Assembly: GCF_023159225.1 (NCBI RefSeq)
Contig: NC_063168.1
Location: forward strand, 56,151,398 to 56,215,397
Length of the DNA: 64,000 bases
From: Perognathus longimembris pacificus
Lineage: Eukaryota; Chordata; Mammalia; Rodentia; Heteromyidae
Direction: 5' to 3'
Shown: positions 23,099-33,953 of the stretch, in pieces
Numbering within the stretch: position 1 is the stretch's first letter
How the letters are laid out: the number at the start of each line of letters is the position of its first letter
The notes under the pieces: model-generated
Databases searched by the model: none
What the model was told of the DNA's origin: nothing
Seen by the model: the letters and a program-made list of their open reading frames with translations, nothing else
Position numbers and translations under genes: made by a program

Positions 23099-24411
23099 GC
23101 AATTGCAGCAGTTAATTATCATGCAGCCTCCCCACAATGAGCAGTCAGTTGTCTTTGAAAAGCCGAGGGGCTGCAGAATTATTTTCCAAATCAGGTGACT
23201 CTGAATGAATGTTTAATTCCCCATCCATGGAATCTTCCAACTCCCCAATCCACAGAAGAGAGCAATGGTACAGAAGAGAGCCACAGTACTAACCCTACTG
23301 AACTCTTTCCTAGCTGATAATACATTCCTTATTTTCATCCAAGTTATTAGTTATGCCCATTCCATGACATGGGAATTGGATACTGAATCATGAATTCATT
23401 TGACTTGATTTTTTCATTATTCTTTTCTTCTTGTCCACTGCTATTAAAAAGAAGGGTACAGATCCAGAATTTGATGGCTTCAAGTTTAAAAGAGAAGGAA
23501 AGTTCCAGATTCAATGTCTGGGCAATAGGCAGCTAGTTGGAGGCAGTGATTTTGTACATCATTGTTTCTGGGTGTGCGAACATGGATCCTGGATAGTAAT
23601 ACACATGAAACAGTCAGCACCAAACCCCTGATGTGAGCTCACCTCAGTCAAAGACATACTGGGGGTCATTGTGCCAGTAAAGAATTGGGCAACTGCTGGC
23701 AGAAACAATAGTGATTTCAGGGATATGCTCAGAGGAAAACAATAATATCGTTGTAACGTTCTGAAATCATTGCTTAAATAGAGCATTTCCCAGTTGGATT
23801 TGCTGACCATCTCCTCTGCCTAGAATTGTTTTCTGCCATTCATTTCCTCCAATTGTCAATTATTATGAAAACAATTATGAAAAAAGTGTGTGTCTTTGTT
23901 TCCTGTTGCCAATGAATGCAATGAAGTCATAGACCAGGCCAGCACATCAGAATCTTTTCCATTACAATAAATTATGCTGTCCCAAACAGGATATCGCCCT
24001 TCACTGATCAAGGAGGCTGAAAACGGCGCTGAATGAGCACAAACCTATTGGCAGCCACGACAACAAAGAAGTATAACAGAGACCTGGCTGTCCAGATTTC
24101 TGGGGTTTGTTCCTGATTATAAGGCAGTGCATATTTATTCTGGAGACTAGTCAGGAAAGAACCATCACCCTTAGGAACCAGAAATTCCTACTATTAAATG
24201 TTTTAGTATATGAATTTTTAACTCCTTTTTTTTCTTTTGGTAAGACTAGGCTTTGAGTCCCCAGCTCCAATTTTTTAGCTCCCCTCTCTCTCTCTCTCTC
24301 TTTCTTCCCCCCCTCATACACACACATACACATACTCACAGAGCAAATAAGATCACACCATGATCATAATCTATAAGATTTTGTTTTACAAACACTTTCC
24401 AATGCTATCAA
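23099..24411. other. Intergenic, no gene recognised
   Basis: Single-copy-looking. A plus-strand frame at 23431-23631 (66 codons) shows no recognisable family. A CT-rich stretch lies at 24283-24304. Confidence 0.55.
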
Positions 24412-24510
24412 ATGTCTCTTCCTGTTTGGACCAGGATGATCTTTAGTGTATCTTCCTGTCCTACTTCCCAGTTAAGAGGACTGCAGGCATGCACCACCAC
24501 TACCAGACTC
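24412..24510 (-). mobile_element. B1 fragment
   Basis: The antisense B1 right part: GACTGCAGGCATGCACCACC preceded by a diverged middle. Low conservation. Confidence 0.5.
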
Positions 24511-24624
24511 CATTAAATGTGTAATGTGATTTAATGACTGCATAAAAGTCTTCCTTGGAGAACATTATCTAATAATTCACTGGTGTTTGTAAAATGTATC
24601 TGTGAAAGGTCAAGACCCTTTGTT

Positions 24625-24845
24625 TCTGATTGTATAGGTGCTTGAACTCAGGGTCTCAAACTTGCTAGACAGATACTCTACCACTTGAGCCATGCTCACA
24701 GTCCTTTTTTTTTTTTTGCTTTAGTTATTTCTCAGCAAGGGTCTCAATTGTTTTCCCCCCTCAGGATTGGCCTGAAAATGTGATTCTCCCAATCTTTACC
24801 TCCTAAGTAGCTGGGAGTATAGGTGTATCCTACCATGCCTGACTC
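24625..24845 (-). mobile_element. B1-dID SINE
   Basis: In antisense: dID (CTTGAACTCAGGGTCTC, CTCTACCACTTGAGCCATGC), T-run, then B1 (CTCCTAAGTAGCTGGGAGTA). Confidence 0.75.
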
Positions 24846-24979
24846 CACAGATAGGTTACTTTTCATTCATTTTGGTTTGAATCCATGATTCTTTCCTTAG
24901 ATAGACTTCTAAAGGACAAATTTTCACTTAAATATATTTATTGTGAATTTTGAAGTAAATATATAGAATAAAAGATCTC

Positions 24980-25198
24980 GCTTGGCACTGGTGGCTCACA
25001 CCTATTATCCTATCTGAGATCTGAGGAACATGGTTTGAAGCTAACCCAGGCAGTAATGTCCATGAGATTCTTATTTACAATTAACCACCAGAAAATGGGA
25101 ACCCATGCTGTGGCTCAAAATGGAAGAGCACTAACCTTGAGTGAAAAAGCTCAGACACAGCCAGCCCCCAGGCCCTGAGTTCAAGCCCAACAACAACA
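24980..25198 (+). mobile_element. B1-Geo SINE
   Basis: Head GGCACTGGTGGCTCACACCT, linker TTTACAATTAACCACCAG, Geo TGTGGCTCAAAATGGAAGAG, GAGTTCAAGCCC, (CAA)n tail. AAAGATCT flanks both sides as a possible 8-bp TSD. Confidence 0.9.
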
Positions 25199-25291
25199 AC
25201 AAAGATCTATAACATTATCTTAACAGTAAGGACTCATGTGCGTACATCAAAAGTTTAATAACCAATCAAAACATATATGCTTTATTTTCTT

Positions 25292-25370
25292 TTGACAGTG
25301 CTAGGGTGGAATCCAGAGACTTGTACACACTAAGCAAATGTTCTACCACTGAGCTCCTCCTTCTATAAAC
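25292..25370 (-). mobile_element. ID SINE fragment
   Basis: In antisense: GTGCTAGGGTGGAATCCAGA, then GCAAATGTTCTACCACTGAG. Confidence 0.7.
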
Positions 25371-25560
25371 AGTGAATCAGTGACACATTTTAATCATTAA
25401 AATGTTAAAGAAAGATCTAAAGTTGGTCTATTCAAAATGCCCTTTGGGCCAGCCATCTTCGAAGGTGCATGTAATTTCTGGAATCTCCAGTCACAAGCAG
25501 CCTGTAGAGCCACAGAACACACAGCTGAGACTACAGACACTCTGTCCTTTACTATTACTT

Positions 25561-25725
25561 GTCTAGGGATTCCTAAGGAGCTGGCTTAGTCTGGGGCCAG
25601 GTCTAGAGATTCCTGAGGAGCTGGCTTAGTCTGGGGCCTAGTCTAGAGATTCCCAAGGAGCTGGCTTAGTCCAGGGCCTAGTCTAGAGATTCCCCAGGAG
25701 CTGGTTTATTCAAGGGCCTTGTCTG
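25561..25725. repeat. 40-bp minisatellite, four units
   Basis: Units at 25561-25600, 25601-25640, 25641-25680 and 25681-25720, each GTCTAG(A/G)GATTCC.. AGGAGCTGG(C/T)TTA.. GGGCC.., plus the start of a fifth. Neighbouring units differ at only a few positions. Confidence 0.96.
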
Positions 25726-25761
25726 AATGCTGTGTCTGGCCTAAGCTGAATGTGCTGAGTT

Positions 25762-25776
25762 CCACTAGAGGGCAGC
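25762..25776 (+). promoter_or_regulatory. CTCF-type binding motif
   Basis: CCACTAGAGGGCAGC fits the CTCF core consensus (CCASYAGRKGGCASY) at every position. It lies about 40 bp after the 40-bp minisatellite. Motif match only; occupancy is not shown. Confidence 0.65.
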
Positions 25777-26047
25777 CAGGGACAGGCAGAGGAAACTATT
25801 CTAGATCTTCCTTCTTCCGCATCATTTTTATGGGAGCATATAACCAAGGAAGTCCAGGCAGTGAGGGGCAAGAATGCAGGTAATGAGTAAGTGAGCAAAT
25901 AAGTAAAAAGAAGTATACACACAAATAATGAAACCTGTGTGTATAAACTATTAACATTTCTTCAGAGAGAACCAAAAGGTACAGAACCCCAAGGGTTAAC
26001 CCAATGAACAATACGCAACCAGGAATCTAGTTAAGAATTGGGTTATA

Positions 26048-26268
26048 GCTGGGTAAACATGGCTCACACCTATAATCCTAAATCCTCAGGAGGCTGAGAT
26101 CTGAGGATCAAGGTTTGAAGCTAGCCCAGGCAGGAAAGGCCGTGAGATGCTTATTTCCAATTAACCACTTCAAAACCCGAAGTGAAGCTGTGGCTCCAAA
26201 GTGCTAGCCTTAAGCAAGCAAGCTCAGGAACAGAGCCCTGGCCCTGAGTTCAAGCCCCAAAACTGACA
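26048..26268 (+). mobile_element. B1-Geo SINE
   Basis: Head GGGTAAACATGGCTCACACC, linker TTTCCAATTAACCACTTC, Geo AAGCTGTGGCTCCAAAGTGC, GAGTTCAAGCCCC, A-tail. GRGTTATAG on both sides is a likely TSD. Confidence 0.9.
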
Positions 26269-27398
26269 AAAAAAATGAGTTATAGATTTTTGTCACTGGA
26301 GTTAGTTAGTGAATCTCAAACAAGATAATGAACATTTTTTTGTGGAATTAGCAAGGAAAGTTCTGCTTCCCTTGATTCCTCAGAAGCTACGTAGTCATGA
26401 ATCGTAGACAAGTTATTTGTATTCTCTGAACCTCAGATTAATCACTTCTCAAGTGTAACTAGTGGTAGGATTCCCATAAGTATCTACAAGCATTAAATGA
26501 GACAATGCTCATAAAAGCCTTGATATATTTGTGCTCAATGAAGATACATTGCTATTACTTCCAGTCCTCACCTCTCTCCTAAGCTATTTCCCATGTACCG
26601 CTGTTAGCCTGTTTGTTTCTACCTGACAATTCCATCACTACTCCTTCATCACCTCAAGTTTAATATGTCTGGGGCCCAAATCGCCATCTTCCCCACTAAC
26701 TCCCTGACCAACTCCTGTCTTTGGCTATTGCTCTAACGAACTCTAAAACTTAACCGCTTTCTTTAACATGTACTCTTCTTCCTACAGCCATTTCCAGTTA
26801 GTCCTCAACATAGGTCAGCTTGTTCTCTGATGTGGTCTGCTCTGGAATCATCTCTGCTTTCCTCAGAACCCAGGCCTCAGTGACCTGCTCTCTTTACTCC
26901 AGCAAGTCCTGCCTCAGATGGAATCTGAGTTATTTCCCCAAATCTCTCAGTGTTCCATGGCATGGTTTAATTCTACACTAAACTTAGTCATGCCAGCATT
27001 ACAGTCTCACAACCATAGGCCACCCAATCTTTTCCAGTCACCTCTCGACCACTGAACATGCTCATTCTCTTTTCTTGTCAAGCAGAATCCCAGCAGGCTT
27101 GCCAGATCCAGGAAATAAAAAATAATGAGTACCTAATTAAATATATGTTAGATAAACACATAAACACAACACATAATATTTTATAAGTATGCCTCATGCA
27201 ATAGGCCTCATATACATTCATATAATAGAACACTCGTGCTAAAATAGATTTTATTTTTCTCTGAAATATATATTTCGATGGGCATCCTCTGCTTACCAAT
27301 ATTGGTAGCCTCATTCTTGGGGACACTCCACAGATATCCCCATCGCTGCCCGTGTTCACAGCTCCATTCTTATCTAGGCTTCTTTCTGATATATGTGT
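26269..27398. other. Intergenic, no gene recognised
   Basis: CT-richer single-copy-looking DNA around 26560-27060. No open frame or repeat recognised. Confidence 0.55.
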
Positions 27399-27486
27399 GT
27401 ACTGGCACTGGGGCTTGAACTCAGAGCCTTCCACTAGGCTTTTTGCCCATGCTGCTACTCTACCACTTGAGCCATGCCTCTAGCCT
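27399..27486 (-). mobile_element. Geo/dID-type monomer
   Basis: In antisense: GGGGCTTGAACTCAGAGCCT, then CTCTACCACTTGAGCCATGC. Only a monomer is left. Confidence 0.72.
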
Positions 27487-30248
27487 ATCTTGACTGCTCC
27501 TTGACTGTCTCCTGTTACACATCAGATCTGCTCTCCAAAGCCCAGCTAACTCTCATACCTCCTTACCTCGTACTCATTAGCTAGATCATTACTTGGTTCT
27601 GTATATAGGATGCCTTATGTTCTATATAATTCCTCTTCTCCAACTTATTGTTGAGTTATAAAGAGTAGAGACTTTAGCATGAGTAGGAGAATTTAGCAAT
27701 GTGGTGATATCTGTTGGCCAAGAATACAGCGTTTAAGGGGAGAAGGGAATAGAACAGATATCTTCTGAGACCATTGATCTAAAATTTAAGATCATTGGAG
27801 AAACACAAGATCAGTGTGCAACATCCTCCCTCCTCTCCCAAGCCTCAGGCCAAAGGGCAGATGGGCGTGGCTTCCTGACCTTAGCTCCATTCTCTCCACA
27901 CCCTCTTCTATATACCCCAGGAGTTACAGCTTATATTTGGTAATATCCAAGTACTCATGATCTCGCCAGCAACATGATTTCACTTATATTTACATGTGAG
28001 GGCCAAGGATTGCTATACTGTATCAGTGATTATATTAGCTATATTGGAAAGGAGACAATACACTTCTATTTAATTAATAGAAAACCTCAAAATAGCATTG
28101 ATGTGCATTTTTGAAAATTATCTAACTAGCTAGCTACCCTCAGGAGCCTGAAAATGTCTAAGCGGTTTGTAAAATTGGACTTTCATGAATACATTTTGAG
28201 GCATCTAGGGACACCCACAAATGAATAAGCAACTTTAAGACTTTTGCAAATGAAGAAAAAGTCTTTGAATAAAATATGTAGCTTCTAATTTAATATGTTA
28301 TTTAGACTTCAGTATTAAAACAATGCTTATAAAATACATATGAGTGTGTCAAATGCAAACATTCTGTTGTAGATGTAAGGGGAATGAGTTCAACAGAAAG
28401 TAGAATCTCTATGAACCCTCACATGTCTACCATAAGAGTCCAAGGAATGACCATTAATTGATACTGCAGATTTTACTCTCTTATGGGGGAAGAAGATGGA
28501 TTCAGAACTGCCTTTGATATACTGGGGTGTCTGGGTAGTTTAAGCACTTCAAGTTGGAACTGACTTTTCAGATCATTCCTATTTATCCAGATTGATTTTG
28601 CTGAGCTCTTTTCTTACAACCTAAGGCCAAGCAAGAAACAATATTCTTTCTATTAACTAAGAGATCTACCTCCAATTTTTTTTTCTGACATGAATTAGAA
28701 ATAATCAAGAAAAAATAACCTCTAAATTCTCCCAGGAAAGAAAAGAGCCAATAACCATCCACACCCTGTGCCAGTACCACGTCCTGGCCTTTCCCCAGGT
28801 TCTGCAGGCTCAGCTCTCTACTCTCCAGCTTTTGCTATCTTCTCACTACAGATTTTAAGCATATCAGTCTCAAGCAGGGATAAGCCAGAATAACAGCAAC
28901 ACGTTTCCTTTTCAATGAGCCACCAGAGCCCTGTTTCTTTGTTACTCATCAGTGGTAACATTAACCAAGCTACTCCAGGACACAAACCGGGATGTTATCT
29001 CAGTGAGGCAAAGAGTGAAACAAACCAGCTTTGGTAAATGGCTGGGAATGTTCAAAGAATTTGGAATGTCCCTAGGAACTTTCCAGCTTTCTGTGGGCAA
29101 CAGCCACCGTTCTTAAATTTCATCTACTTCCTTTTCGCCTTTCCATTTCCAAACCCAATGACATTTTTTTTCAAAGCTCTCAGAAAATGTACACTGAAAG
29201 AATGCTTTGCAATCCTAATTTAAATTTTATTAAATTATTATTTCAAAGATTCTCCCCTGAAAAAGAGTAATGGAGAGAAGAATCATTGCATTGATCGTCA
29301 CTTAATTTCACACAAAATGTAGTTACTATGGAATTTTCATAATTTTCTTGGAGACCTGTATATTAAAATGCATTCTAACCCAAAATTGACCCGAGAAATA
29401 GCAGGCAGATCATGGATTCGAACTTCAAAAAGCACTAATATCAAGAAAACAAACTCTGGTCAAGATACAGTACACACACGGACATGTTCGATGATAATCC
29501 ACTTATACATTGAATAAAAAGTGTTTAAAAAAGAAAGGACGTTTTTCATAAATGATCATCTTGTCATTATAACATCTAATTTCTTGGAGATACTGAAATT
29601 GAAGATTAAAGTCACCTTAAGGAAACAGCAATTTCAAAACACAGTTGTTAGAAACTGAAAAGGTTATAGCTGGAAGGTGACGTCTACTTTTCTTTAGAGA
29701 CAAGCAGATCTCACGGAGAGGTTAAATAAGGATCTAGCTCCAGTGACACATACTATTGGTGACTGATGTATAAAGTGCATTAAGACATGTCAGCACACAG
29801 GCTTAAAAATGCCTTACCTTAGTTTGCAGTCATGCACTCATTTAAAGCTCATGCCTTTTCTGTCTTTTCATGTCTTTTCTGCCTTATGAACTCCTTGCAA
29901 ATGTCTCCTTCGATGCATTCGAACACCCAGAGATTCCTGGATTCCCTTCTAACGCGCTGTCATGATCGCTGTTGCCCAAATCCAGTTCAAAAGTGAGGAG
30001 AAAACAAATTGAAATATGCAAGCTGTTTATGCCTAACAACCACTGTGAAGCCGGTAAGCTTTGAGCTCAATGAATTAAAGGTTGTTTAGCTAAATGGCAG
30101 GCACACTTCCTCCTATTCTTTCCCAACTTAGTTTTCCTGCCTCCAGTGGAGCTTTTTCCTTTCCTGGGCTATAAATAGGCTACTCGTAAGAGTACTAAGG
30201 AAAGAAGAGGCAGGAAATGGATTTGATTTCAAAAAGCAGTCTAAGAGG
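27487..30248. other. Intergenic, no gene recognised
   Basis: The longest repeat-poor stretch of the left half. AT-rich, with no coherent frame. It may contain conserved non-coding DNA, but that cannot be judged from one sequence. Confidence 0.5.
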
Positions 30249-30294
30249 GGGGTGTGTGTGTGTGAGTGCGCGTGTATGTGCACGTGTGTGTGTT
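30249..30294. repeat. (GT)n/(GC)-interrupted microsatellite
   Basis: GT units with GC and GA interruptions (GAGTGCGCGTGTATGTGCAC). Confidence 0.9.
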
Positions 30295-30407
30295 TTAAGT
30301 GAATACCAGTAAACAAAGTAAAGAAAATTTGCCCTCAAGGAATTCAACTTTAGATGCACATAACCTATAGTCTCTGACAAGAAGTTGTCACTTCTCATAA
30401 GTAAATC

Positions 30408-30631
30408 TTTTTCTGGGGGGTGGGGTGGTCAAAGGGCTTAAACTCAGGGCCTGGGCAGTGTCCCTAAGCTTTTTCCGCTCAAGGCTGGCTGCTTTGAGCC
30501 ACAGTTCCACTTCCTGTTTTCTGATGGCTAATTAGAGATCGGGGTCGCATGGACTTTTCTGCCCAGGCTGGCTTTGAACCACAATCCTCAGATCTCAGCC
30601 TTCTAAGTAGCTAGGATTACAGGCATGAGTG
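30408..30631 (-). mobile_element. B1-Geo SINE with 13-bp TSD
   Basis: In antisense: GGGCTTAAACTCAGGGCCTG, linker GGCTAATTAGAGATCGGG, B1 head (GGATTACAGGCATGAG). TSD TCATAAGTAAATC at 30395-30407 and 30632-30644, perfect. Confidence 0.94.
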
Positions 30632-30799
30632 TCATAAGTAAATCCTGACTTTGGAAATGTATCATTTTCTATATACCAGGAATAAAACTTATACTTTATT
30701 TCCTAAGGGAGCACCATACAAAATGAGTTTTCCTCTTCTCCCTCTTCCTCCTCCACTTCCTCCTCCTCTTCATCCTCCTTTTTAATTCTCTCTCTTTTT

Positions 30800-30997
30800 T
30801 TTTTTGGCCAGTCCTGGGCCTTGGACTCAGGGCCTGAGCACTGTCCCTGGCTTCTTCCCGCTCAAGGCTAGCACTCTGCCACTTGAGCCACAGCGCCGCT
30901 TCTGGCCGTTTTCTGTATATGTGGTGCTGGGGAATCGAACCTAGGGCCTCGTGTATCCGAGGCAGGCACTCTTGCCACTAGGCTATATCCCCAGCCC
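30800..30997 (-). mobile_element. IDL-Geo SINE, subfamily with CGCCGCTT
   Basis: A complete dimer with T-run. It carries TTCCCGCTCAAGG, CAGCGCCGCTTCTGG and GAACCTAGGGCCTCGTGTAT, shared with the copy at 57.7 kb. The flanks are AATTCTCTC-type sequence on both sides (one CT step difference), a probable TSD. Confidence 0.94.
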
Positions 30998-31019
30998 AAT
31001 TCTCTCTTTTTTTTTGAGC

Positions 31020-31100
31020 AGGGGCTGGCCATCTGTCGCAGCTCAGGACCATTTAGCCCTGTGAGTGCTGGAATTACAGGGACAGGCCGCCATATCCAGG
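31020..31100 (-). mobile_element. B1 fragment
   Basis: In antisense: GTGAGTGCTGGAATTACAGG then GCCGCCATATCCAGG, the B1 5' part. Confidence 0.55.
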
Positions 31101-31647
31101 AGTTTGTTTCTTTTCATTCAAAAAGAGGTGAAGCGCATTTTGAAGTAAGATTGAATAAAAAGAAGAGATTAACTGAATATGAGGAAGATTAAAAACAGTA
31201 GAAACTTTTGCTTAAAACTAAGTATAATGTGGTCATCCTTTTAGCTGCACTAGATTGATAGCTGCTCCTACGTCTTGCTACTCAAAGTTTTTCAAATTCT
31301 CTCATAATTACAGGAAATGTAAGCTAATAGAAAAATTAGATACCATTTATTTTTACATTTCAGAGGGGCTTATAAAACTTTGGATAATGTCTACTACTGT
31401 TGAAGTATAGAGAAATAACCATTCATAAAACATGAGGTAGAAATATAAATTGACTTCTATTGTCTCAAAGTCAATTCTCAAGTCTTTCAAAATGTTAAGT
31501 GTATATACTCTAAGAAAACCAATGTGTTTGATTTAGCAAAGTGAGAATGTAGGTCTGGAAATGAGAAGATAGTTTATGCTCTACCTATCCATGCTTTTAA
31601 AATTATTACAACTATATATGCCATACTTTAAAAGTTTATTAATTTTA
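31101..31647. other. Intergenic, no gene recognised
   Basis: AT-rich, nothing recognised. Confidence 0.55.
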
Positions 31648-31722
31648 AGATTGGAGATGTGGCCCAGTGGTAGAGCACTTGTCTAGAATACACTAAGTTC
31701 AATCCCCAGCATTGCAAATAAC
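31648..31722 (+). mobile_element. ID SINE
   Basis: GATGTGGCCCAGTGGTAGAG (A box region), then AAGTTCAATCCCCAGCA (B box region) and an A/CAA tail. Confidence 0.85.
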
Positions 31723-32261
31723 AACAGTAGGAATAATAATAATTTTATAAATTTAAAAAAGAAAATGTAAAACTTTATTAATTAGGGACCCTTATATGAT
31801 TCCATCAGATACCAATTTGTCTGTTTGCTAGCTATCATCTCTGTCTCTCACTGTCTAGCTATCTACCTTTCTCTATCTCTACCATTCTGAACTTACTTAC
31901 TAAACAACAAGCTGCCATTTATATTAGGGTAACACATGGAGAAGCAGTGTAGGCATAGCTTGAATACAGTCTATCCAAGATCACTTAAGGACCAGTTGCA
32001 CTGGTAGTGCCTGCACCAGAATCTCTTAGGAGTAGCCCAAGTGGATACTGCTAGGAATTTCTGCTGCTCACTGAAGTATGAGAAACACTGGCCTACAGAA
32101 TTATTCTGGGTGCTTGCTTATTAAAAACTGACTTTCTAAATAAGATTTGAGACAATAGATTTTTTAATGCAAGACAAGAAAATCTTATTTTTGTTATTGA
32201 AGTGTTTATACTTCATTAATAGTCTTATGAAAAAGTCAGGTGCTCACCACAGAAAAAGAGC

Positions 32262-32498
32262 CATGCACCAGTGGTTCATGCCTGTAATCCTAGCTACTCA
32301 GGTGGCAAAGATCTGAGGATCAAAGCTCAAAGCCAACGTGTGCTGGAATGACCATGAGACTCTTATCTCCAATTAACCACCAAAAAGCTGGAAGCACCCC
32401 TGTGGATCAAGTGGTAAGAGCACTAGCCTTGAGCAAAAAAAAAAAAAGTTCAGGACAGCACCCAAGTCCTGAGTTGAAGCCTCAGAACCAGCACACAA
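32262..32498 (+). mobile_element. B1-Geo SINE
   Basis: Head GCACCAGTGGTTCATGCCTG, linker CTCCAATTAACCACCAAA, Geo GTGGATCAAGTGGTAAGAGC, an internal A-run, GAGTTGAAGCC. Confidence 0.9.
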
Positions 32499-32753
32499 GT
32501 AAACAAAAGTGCTTGCAGAACCTTTACATTGGCCTGCTGTCCCTAACATCTTTCATTCTGTCTTGTATGTGTCTTTTGCTCTTTCCTTAAGGTCCTATCT
32601 TCTCACACAAGCCATGTCTTGTAAATTGATGTTTGGGCTCATTTTTCTTTGCATAATCCAAATAGTCAGTCATAAATCATGCCAAATCCATCTGTCTTGA
32701 CACCACCTAAATGGGTTTGTACTCAGATACAAAAATGACATTTGGTATAGTTA

Positions 32754-33153
32754 TGTAAGGGGCAACTTAAAATAACTTTCTTTCCCCTTGTAACTGAGAA
32801 ATATTGGCTCCTGGCTTGGTCCTGTGACTTAACTGGGAGAAAGATAATTATTAGAGAGATCAGACTCCTCCTTGTTCTATCTATGTCCTTTATCCAGAGC
32901 AGTCACTTGGCAGCCATCTTGAAGTCCAGCAGTGGCTGTACCTCTGTCAGGCAGGCATCAGAGGCTCTTACTGTGTAGCCAGGCTCCACCTGAGCAATCC
33001 TGAGACAGTGGAATATCAGACCTCTGATACTACCTCTTGCCCACTGTGGACACTAACCTTTCTCACTCCCTGACCTCCAGCCTAAAGCAAATAAAGATGG
33101 ACACAAGTGCAAGTGTTCTGTGCTTCTGTGTGATTAATGTTCTCCCTTCAACA
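32754..33153 (+). mobile_element. Possible LTR-like element
   Basis: A segment with TG near its start, AATAAAG about 65 bp before an ..AACA end, and sequence unlike its flanks. No convincing TSD or TATA box was found. Could equally be unique DNA. Confidence 0.25.
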
Positions 33154-33728
33154 TGACTACTTGCGTATAGAGGTGAATAGCCAGCTCTAACGTGGGATTT
33201 CTAGAGTTTGGGCCTGGATCAACATTATAGTTTTAGCCCTGTACCTTTTGCTCATTTTTCCTGTGAATTTCTGTCTTCCTAGGCTGCTATTGGGTGCTAT
33301 TGCTTTCTCAGGGTGAATGACATTGGTGACCATTGCAAATAGTCATGAATTTTCTCTCCTGGATAATTAAAAGCTTCATTCATAGTGGTAGCTGATCCTC
33401 CAGCAGCCAGGGAGGAAAATCTAAAAAAAAATTTAACGTTCTTTCCACTAGTTACTCCTACTTAAAAGATTGAAAAAGCTTGTGTATATGATGACACGCA
33501 GGCTCCCCAGCAACTCCCAGGAAAGCTACCCTGCAGCAAGGCAGAAATGCAGGGAAAAGAACAGCTAATGGGCCCGCGTGGTAGATAGTTGTGGTAAGTA
33601 CAAGGGAATTAAGGCAAGCTGTATGGATACATACATCTGAGAAATCTAAGTTTCTTGAAATGAGACAAAACCAAATAAATAGTGACTAAAAATCTCTCCT
33701 GGAAATGGAATATACCACTCCTTTTTTT

Positions 33729-33953
33729 TCTAGTATTGGAGTTTGAACTCAGGACCTCACATTCTTATACTTGGCTTTTTTTCTCAAGACTGGAACTCTA
33801 CCAATTGAGCCATACCTCCACTTGTGACATTTTACTGGTTAACTAAAGATAAGAGTCTTATGAACTTTTCTCTCTCTGCCCTAGCTGGCTTCAAAGAGTG
33901 ATCCTTAGATCTTGGCCTCTTGAGCAGTTAGGATTATAGGCATGAGTCCAGCC
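33729..33953 (-). mobile_element. B1-Geo SINE
   Basis: In antisense: GGAGTTTGAACTCAGGACCT, CTACCAATTGAGCCATACC, linker GGTTAACTAAAGATAAGAG, head with AGGATTATAGGCATGAG. Confidence 0.88.

Noticed and set aside
25561..25725. CRISPR-like array of regular units
   Set aside because: Units are contiguous 40-bp tandem repeats without spacers in a mammalian genome; it is a minisatellite.
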